A stretch of 64,000 bases of DNA, from NCBI GenBank assembly GCA_035578905.1, contig JAQJVL010002704.1, forward strand, positions 1 through 64,000, given 5' to 3'. The stretch is from Stictocephala bisonia. Lineage: Eukaryota; Arthropoda; Insecta; Hemiptera; Membracidae. The position numbers and the translations under genes were made by a program. The notes under the pieces were generated by a model. It saw only the letters and a program-made list of their open reading frames with translations. It ran no database searches and was not told where the DNA came from. Below, piece by piece: positions 33,855-45,900 of the stretch; within the stretch, counting starts at the first letter, position 1, and every line of letters begins with the position of its first letter.

Positions 33855-33970
33855 ACATGCCTGCTATGGCAGTCACGACTGAGTTACTGTCATAGCATAC
33901 TGAGTCGTGACTGCCATAGCAGTCAAATAGACAAGTGATGTTTAGGGTCGTGACTGCTATAGCAGGCATA
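33855..33970. repeat. large hairpin with repeated CTGCTATAGCAG palindrome
   Basis: Three arms carry one 23-base sequence. The arm at about 33857-33879 (ATGCCTGCTATGGCAGTCAC...) is followed by its reverse complement at about 33903-33923 and again at 33947-33969, the last with one mismatch. Each arm is itself partly palindromic around CTGCTATAGCAG. A related GATGACTGCTTTAGCAGTCC lies at 34587-34606. They are probably subterminal repeats of the piggyBac relic between them. Confidence 0.7.
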
Positions 33971-34020
33971 CAATTAAAAAAATAATAGTAACCAAACTAG
34001 TATTAATTAATAGTAACTAA

Positions 34021-34428
34021 TTGTCTAATCATAACAAATCGTTGGGTGGTCAAGTAGTTCTTATTTCATTTATCTATAAACTTGTTATTTTGGGCAAACC
34101 TTTTTCACAATCGGTAGCCCTAGTTAAACAGTTGTTTACAAGTAGACAGACATCTTTTAGAACTTTCTCAGGACCTCACTGTGGTCCTTCTAACGGTCGT
34201 GATACTGTTGCCCTTTGGAAGAAAACTACTAAAATTCTAACTTCTGTTGAGACATTAAGTCATTCACTCGACTGGTAAAAATTCCGCCACCAAATTAAAA
34301 ACGATCAACATCCTACTACCTGAGATGTCGTCAGTGTTAAAAAAACAAGACTTCCATTGTTGCTTACAATGTGATGGTAACCCTCCCCTTTGCCCAGGAA
34401 AATGTTTTTCAGATTGGCATACTCAATA
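34021..34428 (+). pseudogene. piggyBac-type transposase relic (C-terminal cysteine-rich domain)
   Basis: Near the end, the plus strand reads RCRQC, a stop, KNKTS, then after a one-base frame change CLQCDGNPPLCPGKCFSDWH and a stop at 34426-34428. The Cys/His spacing (CxxC, CxxC, CxxxCF, WH) is that of the piggyBac C-terminal zinc-binding domain. The upstream frame (85 codons at 34021-34278) may be the end of the catalytic part but shows no clear DDD motif. The gene is internally deleted and frameshifted. Confidence 0.65.
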
Positions 34429-34582
34429 AATGTATTGCCTACTCATTTTAACAGCCACACTACAATTGTAAGACGTTTGCAATTTTTATTTTAATCTTTG
34501 TAATTTTTCTATGGTTATATTGACTCATTTGTATTGTATTTCTTGAATTTTGTATAATATATGTTATTGTTTTATTGAAAAC

Positions 34583-34612
34583 GCGATGACTGCTTTAGCA
34601 GTCCTACTTTTG
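34583..34612. repeat. downstream palindrome of the piggyBac relic
   Basis: GACTGCTTTAGCAGTC is a near-perfect palindrome sharing its arms with the hairpin at 33855-33970. Confidence 0.5.
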
Positions 34613-34619
34613 TTCTCTT

Positions 34620-36486
34620 CCACGCAAACCTCCGTATTATAAGTAGACTGGCCATATTGATTATATTTCTGTAGGTCAAGGACTTAGCGAGATATGAAAG
34701 TGTCTCTCTGAAGGCGCTTATAGGCTATTAAGTCACGCATTTTGAGGTAGCCAAAGATTTTAAGTGGCCTTTTAGCAGTCACTCAAGCATTCATGTCCAT
34801 CAATGTGATACTTAGTTCTCTACTCAACATTTGGACCCAACATGACAATTTTTATCATTATTTTATTTAATTACGAAAATATAACAGGGTAAGAAAAACA
34901 ATCAAAGCTTTAAATAATAAACGTTTTATTTTACATCCATTCAATAAAAATTATACCTTTATATTAAATAGTAATACATTTTTTATTTAATAAATTTCAT
35001 ATAATGAATACTACTAAACTATTATAATCAGGTTTTTCGCTATGATATTAATAAAAATTAACAAGTATATGTGTTAACATACATCGATCACACAGAATGG
35101 ACATAGGGACAACATGAATAGAAACACTCATTTACAATACATTTAAAAACAACTAAATCAAACACTATAAATTTGTTAAACTTTTTAACAAGGAATCTCC
35201 TCGTATTCACTTTAAATTGCTTGTGTCAACATCTAATCTTTATCTAAAAAGTATCTAACTTTAATTCCATGTAAAATTTAGAGTAAATATTTCTTAAAAA
35301 ATTATTTATACTTTTCAAGTTAAATAAACAAAAGAATTCGTCATCATCGTTTAGATCCACAACAAAACTTAAGGAGGAGATCCCTTCAATTATTGTAATG
35401 TGTGAAGGATGTTATGAATACATTTTTTAAAACAGAAGCTCTACATGAATTTATTTTAATACATTAGGTTCTTTTTGGAGTGAAAATAGTAATTATTATT
35501 ATAATTAATCAACAATTTCATAAGTTGTATGTCGAAAAAAGTCCCTTAAAGTTTTACTATCCTCATTTATTTTGTTTCGTTTTAGATAGCTTAAAAAAAG
35601 GTAATTGAGTGGATTTCAATTAGTACAGACCAATTTCCATCATTATACGTTTTGAAATTACAACAATGGATAATTATTTTTTAAGATTTTAGGAATAATT
35701 CATTTAGGAATTCATTTAGTTGTGAAATAATATTTTGTCTTCGCCAGTTCTGTTAACCAATAAAAGATTCAAGCCATTTTTATTTTCTACTCTTGATCAG
35801 TGAGTCTACAGAGAAAAAAATAAATTTTTCTTTCTTTTCTGTGGTAATTCCCAACACATGGTCCGCAGCATGATCTTAAGTGGCCCACCAGACGGTTCTA
35901 GATAAATAATGTTAGTAACACTTAATTTTGAAATGAGATGACAGTGTATATTCACTCTATATTCATTCAGTGCAACATTTCTTAAAGAAGGTTACTTTAA
36001 AATAGGTACAGAAGAATATATTGTATGCCTAATAAGGGCCTTAGTGTTATTATAGTCTGACCGCTTGCGTGTGGGAAAGTACACTGGATTGCCTGTAAGA
36101 TTAGATCTGTTTGTTTATCAGTCAATCAGAGTAAGATTATAAACATATGTTTATGTCAGGTATTGGCCAGCCTAGTGGGTAAACCATAAATATTACTTGC
36201 TGTATTATGAATATCCTCAGTTTTTAAGAAATTGTATAAGTTCAATTTACAAATAAACTTCAGTCAATTTACAAATTATCTTCTTCTTTATAAATCGTTT
36301 TCTTTATAACCTTTTAAATCTTAAACCTTGTTATATTCATTTTGATTATATTTAAGAACAAGAAGACACATAAAAAAATTACACTAACTAAATACAATAT
36401 TCATTGTAATCACAAACTTGAAAATCGTATTCCTTATTTAAAATTATTTGAACAACATCGTGGAGTAAACAATAAACATTACTTTA
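34620..36486. other. non-coding AT-rich DNA
   Basis: No reading frame or repeat of note, up to the abrupt edge of the corrupted tract. Confidence 0.5.
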
Positions 36487-37147
36487 AACTTTAAAAAAAA
36501 AAAACCCCAAAAAAAAAAGGGGGGGGGGGGTTTTTTTTTTTTAAATTAAAAACCCCCTTTTTTTTTTCTTTCCCTTTTTTTTAAAAAATTTTTAAAAGGG
36601 GTTTTTAAAACCCAAATTTTTTTAAACTTTTTTTTTGGGTTTTTTTTTTTTTAAAAAAAAAAAAATTTTAAAAAGGGTTTTTTTTTTGGGGAATTTTTCC
36701 CCTTTAAAAATTTTTTTTTTTTTTTTTTAAATTTTTTTAAAAAAAATTTTTTTTTTTTTTTTTCCCCCCCAAAACCTTTTTTCCCGGGTTTTAACCCCCC
36801 CCCTTTTTAAAAAAAATTTTTTTTTTTTTTTTTTAAAAAAATGAAAAATTTTTTTTTCCCCTTTTTTTTCCTTTAAAAAAAAAAAAAAAATTTTGGTTTT
36901 TTTTTGGGGGTTTTTAATTTTTTTCCCTTTTTTTAAAAACCTTTTTTCCTTTTTTTTAAATTTTTTTTTTAAAAAATTTTTTAATAAAAAAATTTTTAAA
37001 AGGGGAAAAAGGGCCAAAAAATTTTTTTTCCCAAAAAATTTTTGGTTTTAAAATTTTTTTTTAAAGAATTTTAAAATTAAAAAAAAACCCCCTTTAAAAA
37101 AATTTTTTTTAAAAAATTTTTTTTTTTTAAAATTTAAAAAAAAAAAA

Positions 37148-37178
<31 letters not shown>

Positions 37179-38592
37179 AACCCAAAAAAAAAAAAAAAAT
37201 TTTTTTGTAAAAAACGGGGTTTAAAAAAAGGGAAAAAAAGGGGGTAAAAAAAAAAAAAAATTTTTTAAAAAAATTTTTGGGGGGTTTTCCCCCCCCCAAA
37301 AAAACCCAAAAAAAAAAAAAACCCCCCAAAATTTTTAAAAAAAAAAAAAAGGGGGAATTTAAATTTTTTTTGGGGGGGGAAAAAAGGGTTTTTTTTTTTT
37401 TTTTTTTAACCCGGGGTTTTTTGGGGAAAAAAAAACCCCAAAACCCTTTTTTTTTTGGGGGGGTTTTTTTTAAATTTTTTTTTTTTTTAAAAAAGGAAAA
37501 TTTTTTTTTTAAAAAAGGGGGGAAAAGGGGGGGAAAAAAAATTTTTTTGGGGGTTTTTTTTTTTAAAAATTTTTTTTTTGTTTTTTTTTTAAAAAAAATT
37601 TATTTTTTTTTTTTTTTTTTTTTTTTATTTTGTTTGGGTTATTTTTTTTTCCCCCGGGGGGTTTTTTTTAAAAAATTTTTAAAAAAAAATTTTTTTTTAA
37701 AAAAAAATTTTTTTTTTAAAAAAAATTTTTTTAATTTTAAAAAAAATTTTTAAAAAAAAAATTCGGGGGTTTTAGGGGGGGGGGTTTTTTTTAAAAACCC
37801 GGCCCCCAAAATTAAATTTTTTTTTTAACTTTTCGGGGCCCCCCTTTCCCCCCCCCAAAATTTTGGTTTTTTTCCAAGGGGGAAAAACCAAAAAAAAAAA
37901 AAAAATTTTTTTTTTTAAATAAAAAAAAAAAAAATTAAAACCAAAAATTAAATTAAAAAAAGGCCCTTTTTTTAAAAAACCAAAACCCCCCAAAAAATTT
38001 TTTTTAAATAAAAAATTTTAAAATTAAAAACCCCAAAAAAAAAGGGGAAAAATTTTAAAACCAAAAAAAAAAAATTGGGGCCGGGCCTTTGGGGGGGGGG
38101 AAAAAACCCCAAAAAAAGGGGGGAAAAAAAAAAAAGGGGGGAAAAAAAAAAAAAAATTTTGGGGGAAAAAAAATTTTAAAAAAAAAATTTTTTTAAAAAT
38201 TCAAAAAGGGGAAATTTCCACTTTTTTTAAAAAAAAAGGGGGGAAAAAGGGGGGAAAAAAAAAAAAAAGGGAAAAACCCCCCTTTTTTAAATTTTTAAAA
38301 AATTTTAAAAAAAAAAAAAAATTTTAAAAGTTTTTGGAAAAATTTTTTTAAAATTTTAAACCCTCCCAAAAAACCCAAAAAAAATTTTTTTTTTTAAAAA
38401 AAAATTTAAAAAAAATTTTTTTTAAAAAAAAAAAATTTTAAACCCCCCTTTTTTAAAAAAAAAAATTTTTTTCAAAAATTTAAAAATTTAAAAAAAAAAT
38501 TTCCTTTTTTTGGAAATTTTAAAATTTTTTTTTTAAAAAAAAAAAACCCTTTTTTGGTAAAAAAAATTTTCCCCAGGGGGGAAAAAAAAAAC

Positions 38593-38623
<31 letters not shown>

Positions 38624-38925
38624 CCCCCTTTTTTTTAAAACCCCTTGGGGGAAAATTTTGGGGGAAAAAAGGAAAAATTTTGGGTTTTTTTTTTAATTTT
38701 TTAAAAAAAAAAAAAAATTTTTTCCCCTTTGGGGGGAAACAAAGAAAAAAAATTCCCAAGGGGAAACCCCAAAAAAAATTTTTTTTTTTGGGGGGTGGTT
38801 TTTTTTAAAATCAAAAAAAAGGGGGTTTTTCCAAAAAAACTAAAAACAAAAAAGGGGGGAAAAAAAAAACCCCCCTTTAAAAAAAAAATTTTTTTAAAAA
38901 ATTAGGGTTTCCAAGGGGGGAAAAA

Positions 38926-38959
<34 letters not shown>

Positions 38960-39232
38960 GGGGACCCAAAAAATTTAAAAATTAAAACCCAGGGAAAAGG
39001 GGAAAATTTTTTAAACCCAAAAAAAAAAAATTTAAAAATTTTTAAAAAAAAAAAAAAAAAATTTTTAAAGGGGGGAAAAAAATTTTTTCCCCCCGGGGAA
39101 AAAAGGGGAAAATTTCCTTTTAAAATTTTTTTTTAAACCTTTTTGGAAAAAAAAAAACCCCCCCCCCGGGGGGAAACCCGGGGAAAAATTTTTTAAATTT
39201 GCTTTTTTTTTAAAAAAAAAGGGGGAAAAAAA

Positions 39233-39263
<31 letters not shown>

Positions 39264-41801
39264 AATTTTTTTTTTTTTGGGCCCCCCCCCCTTTTGGCAA
39301 AAAAAAACCCCCCAAAAAAAAAAAAAAAAAAAAAAATTATTTTTTTAAAAAAAATTTTTTGGGACTTTCGGGGGGCCCCCCCCAAAACCAAAAACCCCCC
39401 CCCCCTTTGGTTTTTTTTTTTTTTTTTTTTAAAAATTTTTTTAAAAAAAGGGGTTTTTAAAAAGGGTTTTTTTTTTTTAAAATTTTAAAAACCCAAAAAA
39501 AAAAAAAAAATTTTCACCCCGGGGTTTTTTTTTAAAAAAAAAAAAGGGGGAAAGGAAAGGAATTTTTTTGGGGGGGGGGTTTTTTTAAAAAGGGGGGGTT
39601 TTACTTAAAAAAATTTTTTCCCCCCCAAAAAAAAAAATTTTTTTTAAAAAAAGGGGGGAAATTTGGGGAAAAAAATTTTTTGGGGGGGGGAAAAAAAAAG
39701 GTTTTTTAAGGGGCCCCCTTTTTTAAAAAAAATTTTTAAAAAAAAAATTTTGGCCGGGGGGGGGAAAAATTTTTTCCCAAAAAAATGGGGTTTTTTTAAA
39801 AACAAAATTCCGGGCCCCAAAAAAAAAAATTTTTGTTTTTTAACCCCTTTGGGAAAAAAATTTTTTTTTTTTTTGGGGGGGCCCCTTTTTTTATTTAAAA
39901 TTTTTTGGGATGGTTTTTGGGGGAAAAAAAAAAATTTTTTTTTTTCCCAATTTTTTTTAAAAAATTTTTTCCCCCCTTTTTTTGGGGGGGGGCCCCGGGA
40001 AAAAAAAGGGGGGGGCCCCCCGGGGAAAACTCCCTTTTTGGGGGGGGTTTTTTTTTTGGGGGGGGGGCCCCAAAAAATTTTAAAAACCCCCAAAAAAAAA
40101 AGGGGGGTTTAAAAGGCTTGGGAAAAAAAGGGGGGAAAAAAACCCAACCCATTTTTAAAGGGTTTTTAAAATTTTTAAAGCAAAATTTTTCCCGGTTTTT
40201 TTTTTTTTGGGGGTTTTAAAACCCAAAAAAAAAAAAAAAAAAAAATTTTGGTTTTTTTTGGGGCCCCCGGGGTTTTCCCGGGGGGGCCCCCCCCTTTTTT
40301 TTAAATGGGGGGGGTTTTTTTGGGGGGGGCCCCAAGAAAAAAAAACCCCTCCCCCCCCCTTTTTTTTTTTAAAAAAAGGGGGGGAACCCAAAAAAAATTT
40401 TTTTTAAAAAAAAACCCCCGGGGGGGGGAAAAATTTTTTTGGAAAAAAGGGGTTTTTTTTTAAAAAACCCCAAAAAATTTTTTTGGGTTTTTTTTAAAGG
40501 GGGGGTTTTTTCCCAAAAAAAATTTTTTTTATTTTTTTTTAAAAAAAATTTTAATTTCCCCCAAAAAAAAACCCCCCCCCAAAAAAAAAAAAATTTTTCC
40601 CTTGGGTTTTTTGGGAAAAGGGGTTTTTTGGGGTTTTTTAAAAAAAAATCCCCGGGGGAAAAAAATTTTATTTTTTTTTTTTTTTTAAAAAAAATTTGGG
40701 TTTAAAATTTTGGGGTTTTTTAAAAAAAATTTTTTTTAAAAAAAAACCCAAATTTTTTTAAAATTTTTTTAAAAAAAAAAGGGAAAAAAACCCAAAAAAC
40801 CCAAAATTAAAAGGCCCCTTTTTCCCCCCCCCGGGGGGGGGGGGGGGTTTTTTTTAAAAAAAATTTTTTCCTTTTTTAAAAAAATTTTTTTGGGGGGGGG
40901 GGGAAAAAAAAAAAGGGGAAAAAATCAGAAAAAAGGGGGAAACCCCCCCCCCCGGGGAAAAAAAAAAACCCTTGTTTTTTTTTTTTTTTTAAAAAATTTT
41001 TTTTTCCCCAAAAAAAGGGATTTTTAAAATTTAAAAAAAGGGAAAAATTTTTTTTTTGGTTTTTTTTAAAGGGGGGAAAAAAAAAAAAATTTTTTTTAAA
41101 AATTTTTTTTGGGGGTTTTTTTTAAAAATTTTTTTTTAAAAAACCCCCCAAAAAAAAAAAAAATTAAAGAATTTTTTGGGGTTTTTTTTTGGGGGGAAAA
41201 GGTTTGGGCCCCGGGGGTTTGGGGGCCCCCCCCAAAAAAGGAGGGACAAAAAAAAAAAAAAACCCCCCTTTTTTTTTAAAAAAAAAAAAATTTTTGGGGG
41301 TAACCAAAAAAATTTTTAAAAAAAAAACCCCCAAAAACCCCTTTTTTAAAAAAACCCTTTTAAAAAATTTTTTTTAAAAAATTTTAAAAAAATTATGGAA
41401 AAAAAAAAAAAAAAAAGGGGGGGGGGGGTTTTTTTTTTTTCCAAAGGGGAAACCCAAAAAAAAAGGGTTTTTTGAACCCCCCCCTTTTTTTTAAACCCCC
41501 CCGGGGCCCCCCCCGGGGGGGGGCCCCCCCCCCCCGGGGGGTTTTGGGGGGAAAAGGGCCCCCCCCCCGGGGGGGAAAACCCCCCTGGGGGCCCCCCCGG
41601 GGGGGGGTTTTTTTTCAAAAAAAGGGGGGAAAAAAAAAAAAGGGGGTTTTTTAAAAAACCCCCAAATTTTTTTTGGGGGGGAAAAAAAAAAGGGGGGGGG
41701 GGGCCCCCGGGGAAAAAAAAAACCCCCCCCCGGGGCCCCCCCCCAAAAAATTTTTTGGGGTTGGGGATTTTTTAAAAAAAAAAAAAACCCTTTTTTTTAA
41801 A

Positions 41802-41833
<32 letters not shown>

Positions 41834-42876
41834 TTTAAACAAAAAAAAAAAAAATTTTTTTGGGGTTTTTTCCCCAAAATTGTAAAAAGGGGGGGGTTTT
41901 TAAAAAGGGGGGGGGTTTTTTTTTAAAAATTTTTAAAAAAAAAAAAAAAAAAAAATTTTTTTTAAAAAAAAATTTTTTTTTTTTTTTTTAAAAAAGGGGG
42001 AAAAAAAAATTTTTTAAAAAAAAGGAAGGGGAAATTTGGGGGCCCCCCAAAAACGAAAAAACCCCAAAATTTTTAAAAAAAAAAGAAAAAAAAAAATTTT
42101 TAAAAATTTAAAACCCAAAAAAAACCAAAACCCCTTTTTTTAAAAGGGGGGGGGTTTTTTTGGAAAGGGGTTGGGGGTTTTTTTTTTTGGGAACCCCCCC
42201 AAAAACAAAAAAAAAAACCCCCCAAACCAAAAAAAAAATTTTCAAAAATTTTTCGGGAAAAGGAAAAAAAACCCAAAAAGGGGCCCCCCCCCGGGGGTTT
42301 GAACAAAAAAAAAAAAAAAGGGCCAAAAACCCAAAAGGGGGGGCCCGGGGGGTTTTTGGGGTTTTTGGGGGGGGGTTTTTTTTTCCCCGGGAAAACCCCA
42401 AATTAAAAAAAAAAACCCGGGTTTTCCCCGGGTCCCCCGGCCCCGGGGCCCCAAAGGGGGCCCGGGCCCCCCCCCCAAAAAAGGGGGCCCCCGGGGGGGG
42501 GAAAAAAAATTTAAAACCCCCCAAACCCCTTTAAAATCCCCCCCCCCCCCCCAAAAATTAAAAAACCCCCCCCCAAAACCCCCAAAAAGGGGGGGGGGGG
42601 TTTTTAAAACCCCCCGGAAAAACCCCCCAAAAAAAAATTTTTGGTTTTTTTTGGGTTTTTTTTTAAAAATTTTAATTAAAAAAAAAATTTTTCCTTTTTT
42701 CCCCAAGGGGGAAAAAAAAAACCCTGGGGCCCCGGGAAAAAAAAATTTTTAATTTTTTAAAAAAAAAAAACCCCAAATTCCAATTTTTTTTTTTTTTTTT
42801 TTTTTTTTTAAACCCCAAAAAATTTTGGGGGCCCGGAAAAAAAAGGGCCAAAAAAAACCCCCCCTTTCAAAAAAAA

Positions 42877-42908
<32 letters not shown>

Positions 42909-45900
42909 GGGCCCCCCCCAAACCCCCCCCCCCCCCCAAAAAGGGGGAAAAAAAATTTGGGGGGGCCAAAAAAACAAAAATTTTGGGGGTTTTTGGGGGC
43001 CGGGGGGGGGAAAAAAAACCCCTTAAATTTTTAAAAAAATTTTTAAAAAAAAACCCCAAAAAAAAAAAGGGGGGGGGGAAAAAAATTTTTTTCCGGGGGG
43101 GAAACCCCCCCCCCCCCCAAAAAAATTTAATTTTAAAAAACCTTTTTAAAAAAAAGGTCCCCCCTTTTTTTAAAAAAAAAAAACCCCCCAAACCTAAAAT
43201 TTTTTTCCCTTTTTTTAAAAGGGGGGGGGAAAAAAAAGGGGGAAAAAAAAAAAAATTTTTAAAATTTAAAAACAAAAAAATTTTTAAAAAAAAAAATTTT
43301 TTTTTTGGGAAAGGGGGGGAAAAAAAAATTTTTTTATAAAATTTTTTCCCCAAAAAACCCTTAAAACCCCCAACCCCCCCCCCCACCCCCCGGGGGGTTT
43401 TAACCCAAAAAAAATTTTTGGGGGGAAAAATTTTTTTTTTAAGGGTTTAATTTTTTTCCCCTTTGGGGGGGTTTTTTTTTTTCCCCCTTTTTTTAATTTT
43501 TTTTTTTTTTTAAAAAAATTAATTTTTTTTTTTTTAAAAAAAAATTTTTTCCCTTTTTTTTAAAAAAAATTTTCCCAAAAAAATTAAAAACCCGGGTTTT
43601 TTTTTAAAATTTAAAAAAAAAAATTTTTTTTAAAATTTTTTTAAATTTTTTTTTTAAAAATTTTTTTTTTTTAAAAAAAAACAAATTTAAAAAAAAAATT
43701 TTAAAAAAAAAAAAAAAATTTTTTAAAAAACTTCATTTTTTTTTTTTAAAAATTTTTTTTAAAAAAAAAAATTTTTTAAAAAAAGGTTTTTTTTAAAAAA
43801 TTTTTAAAAAATTTTTTTTTTTTCCCCCCCCAAAATTAAATTTTTTTAAAAATTTTTTTTTTTTTTTTGGGGGGCCCTTTTTTTTTTTAAAATTTCCCCC
43901 CCCTTTAAAAAAAAAAGGGGAAAAAATTGCCGGGGGGGGTTAAAAATTTTTAAAAATTTTTTGGGGGGGGGGTTTTTGTTTGGCCCCCGGGGGGGGGCCC
44001 CCCTGGAATTTTTTTAAAATTTTTTTTGGGGGGGGGTTTTTGGGAAAAAAAAAAGGGGGCCCCGGGGGGGGGGGGGGAAAAAATTTTAAAAAGGGAAGGG
44101 GGGGAAAAAAAAAAAAGGGGGGGAAAAAGGAAAAAAATCCCGGGGGGGAAAAAAAAGGGGGGGAAAAAAGGGAAAAATAAAAAAAAGGGGGGAAAGAAAA
44201 AAAAAAAAAAAAAAAAAAAAAAAACCCCCCCCCCGGGGTTTTTTTTAAAAAATTTTTTTTAAAAAAAAAGGGGGGGGGGGGCCCCCCCCCCAAAAGGGAA
44301 GGGTTTTCGGGGGGGGGGGGGGAAAAAAAAAAAAGGGGGGGAAAAACCCCGGGGAAAAATGGGGAAAAAGGGAAAAAAAAGGGGAAAAAACCCCTTTTTG
44401 GGGGAAAAAAAAAAAAATAAAAAAAAAATTGAAAGGGGGGGGTTTTTTTTTGGGGGGGGGGGGTTTTTCCCCCTTTTTTTTAAAAGGCCTTTTTTTTAAA
44501 AAATTTTTTTAAAATGTTTAATTTTTTAAAAAAAATTTGGTTTTTTTTTAAAAATTTTTGTTTTTGGAAAAAAATTTTTTTTTTTTAAAAAAATTTTTGG
44601 GTTTTTTTTTTAAAAATTTTTTTTTTTTGGGGGGAAAAATTTGTTTTTTTGGGGTTTCCCTTTTTTTTGGGGGGAAAGGTTTTTAAAATTTTTAAAAACC
44701 CCCCAAAAAAAGTTTTTTTAAAATTTTTTTTCTTTTTTTTTAAAATTTTTTTTGGGGGGGGAAAAAGGTTTTTTTGGGGGGGGGTTTTTTTTTTAAAAAA
44801 TTGGGAAATTAAAGTTTTTTTCCCCTTTTTTTTTTAAAAAAAGGTTAAAAATTTTTTTAAAAAAATTTTTAATTTTTTTTTAAATCTTTTTTTTGGGGTT
44901 TTTTTTTCCGGTTTTGGGGGTTTTTTTTTTTTTAAAAAATTTGGGAAAAAATTTTTTAAAATTTTTAAAAAATTTAAAACCCTTTTTAAAATTTTTTTTT
45001 GGAAAAAAAACCCAAAAAAATTTTTTTTTTTTTCCAAAAAAAAGTTTTTTTTTTAAAAAAATTTTTAAATTAAAAAATTTTTTTAAAAAAAAAAAAGGGA
45101 AGGAAAAATTTTTTTTTAAAAAAAATTTAAAAATTTTTAAAAATTTTTTTTTGGGGGGAAAAAACCCCCCAAAAAGGGAAAACCCCCCCCCAAAAAGGGA
45201 TTTTTTTTTTTAAAAAAAGGGAAAAATTTTTTAAAATTTTTTTAATTTAAAAAATTTTTTTAAAAAAATTTTTTAAATTAAAAATTATGAAAAAAAAAAT
45301 ATTAAACAAGAGTAAAAAAAATTTTTAATTTTTGGAAAAAAAAAAATTTTTAAAAATTTTTTTTTTGGAAATTTTTTAAAAAATTCCCCAAAAAAAAATT
45401 TTTCCCCCCCCCAAAAAAATTTTTTTTTTTTGGGTTGGGGTTTTTTTTTTTTAAAAAAAAACCCCCCTTTTTAAAAAAAAAAAATTTTTTTTTTGGGGTT
45501 TTTTTTTTAAAAAAACAAAAAAAAAAGTTCCTTTTAAATTTTTTTTTTTTTTTGGGGTTTTTTTTAAAAAAAAAAATTTTTCCTAAAAATTTTTTGGTTT
45601 TCCCTTTAAAAAAGTTTTTTTTTAAAAAAAAACCAAAAAAAAAAATTTTTTTTTTTTTTAAGGGGGCCAAAAAAAAAATTTTTTTAAATTTAAAAAATTT
45701 TTTTTGGGGGGGGGAAAAAAAAAAACCCCTTTTAAAAAAATTTTTTTTTTTCAAAAAAATTTTTTTTTTAAAATTTTTTTTTTTTTTGGGGGGTTTTTTT
45801 TTTAAAAGGAAAAAAAGGGGGAAATTTAAATTTTTTTTAAAAAAATTTTTAAAATTTTTTAAAAAATTTTTTTTTTTAATTTTTAAAAAATTTTTTAAAA

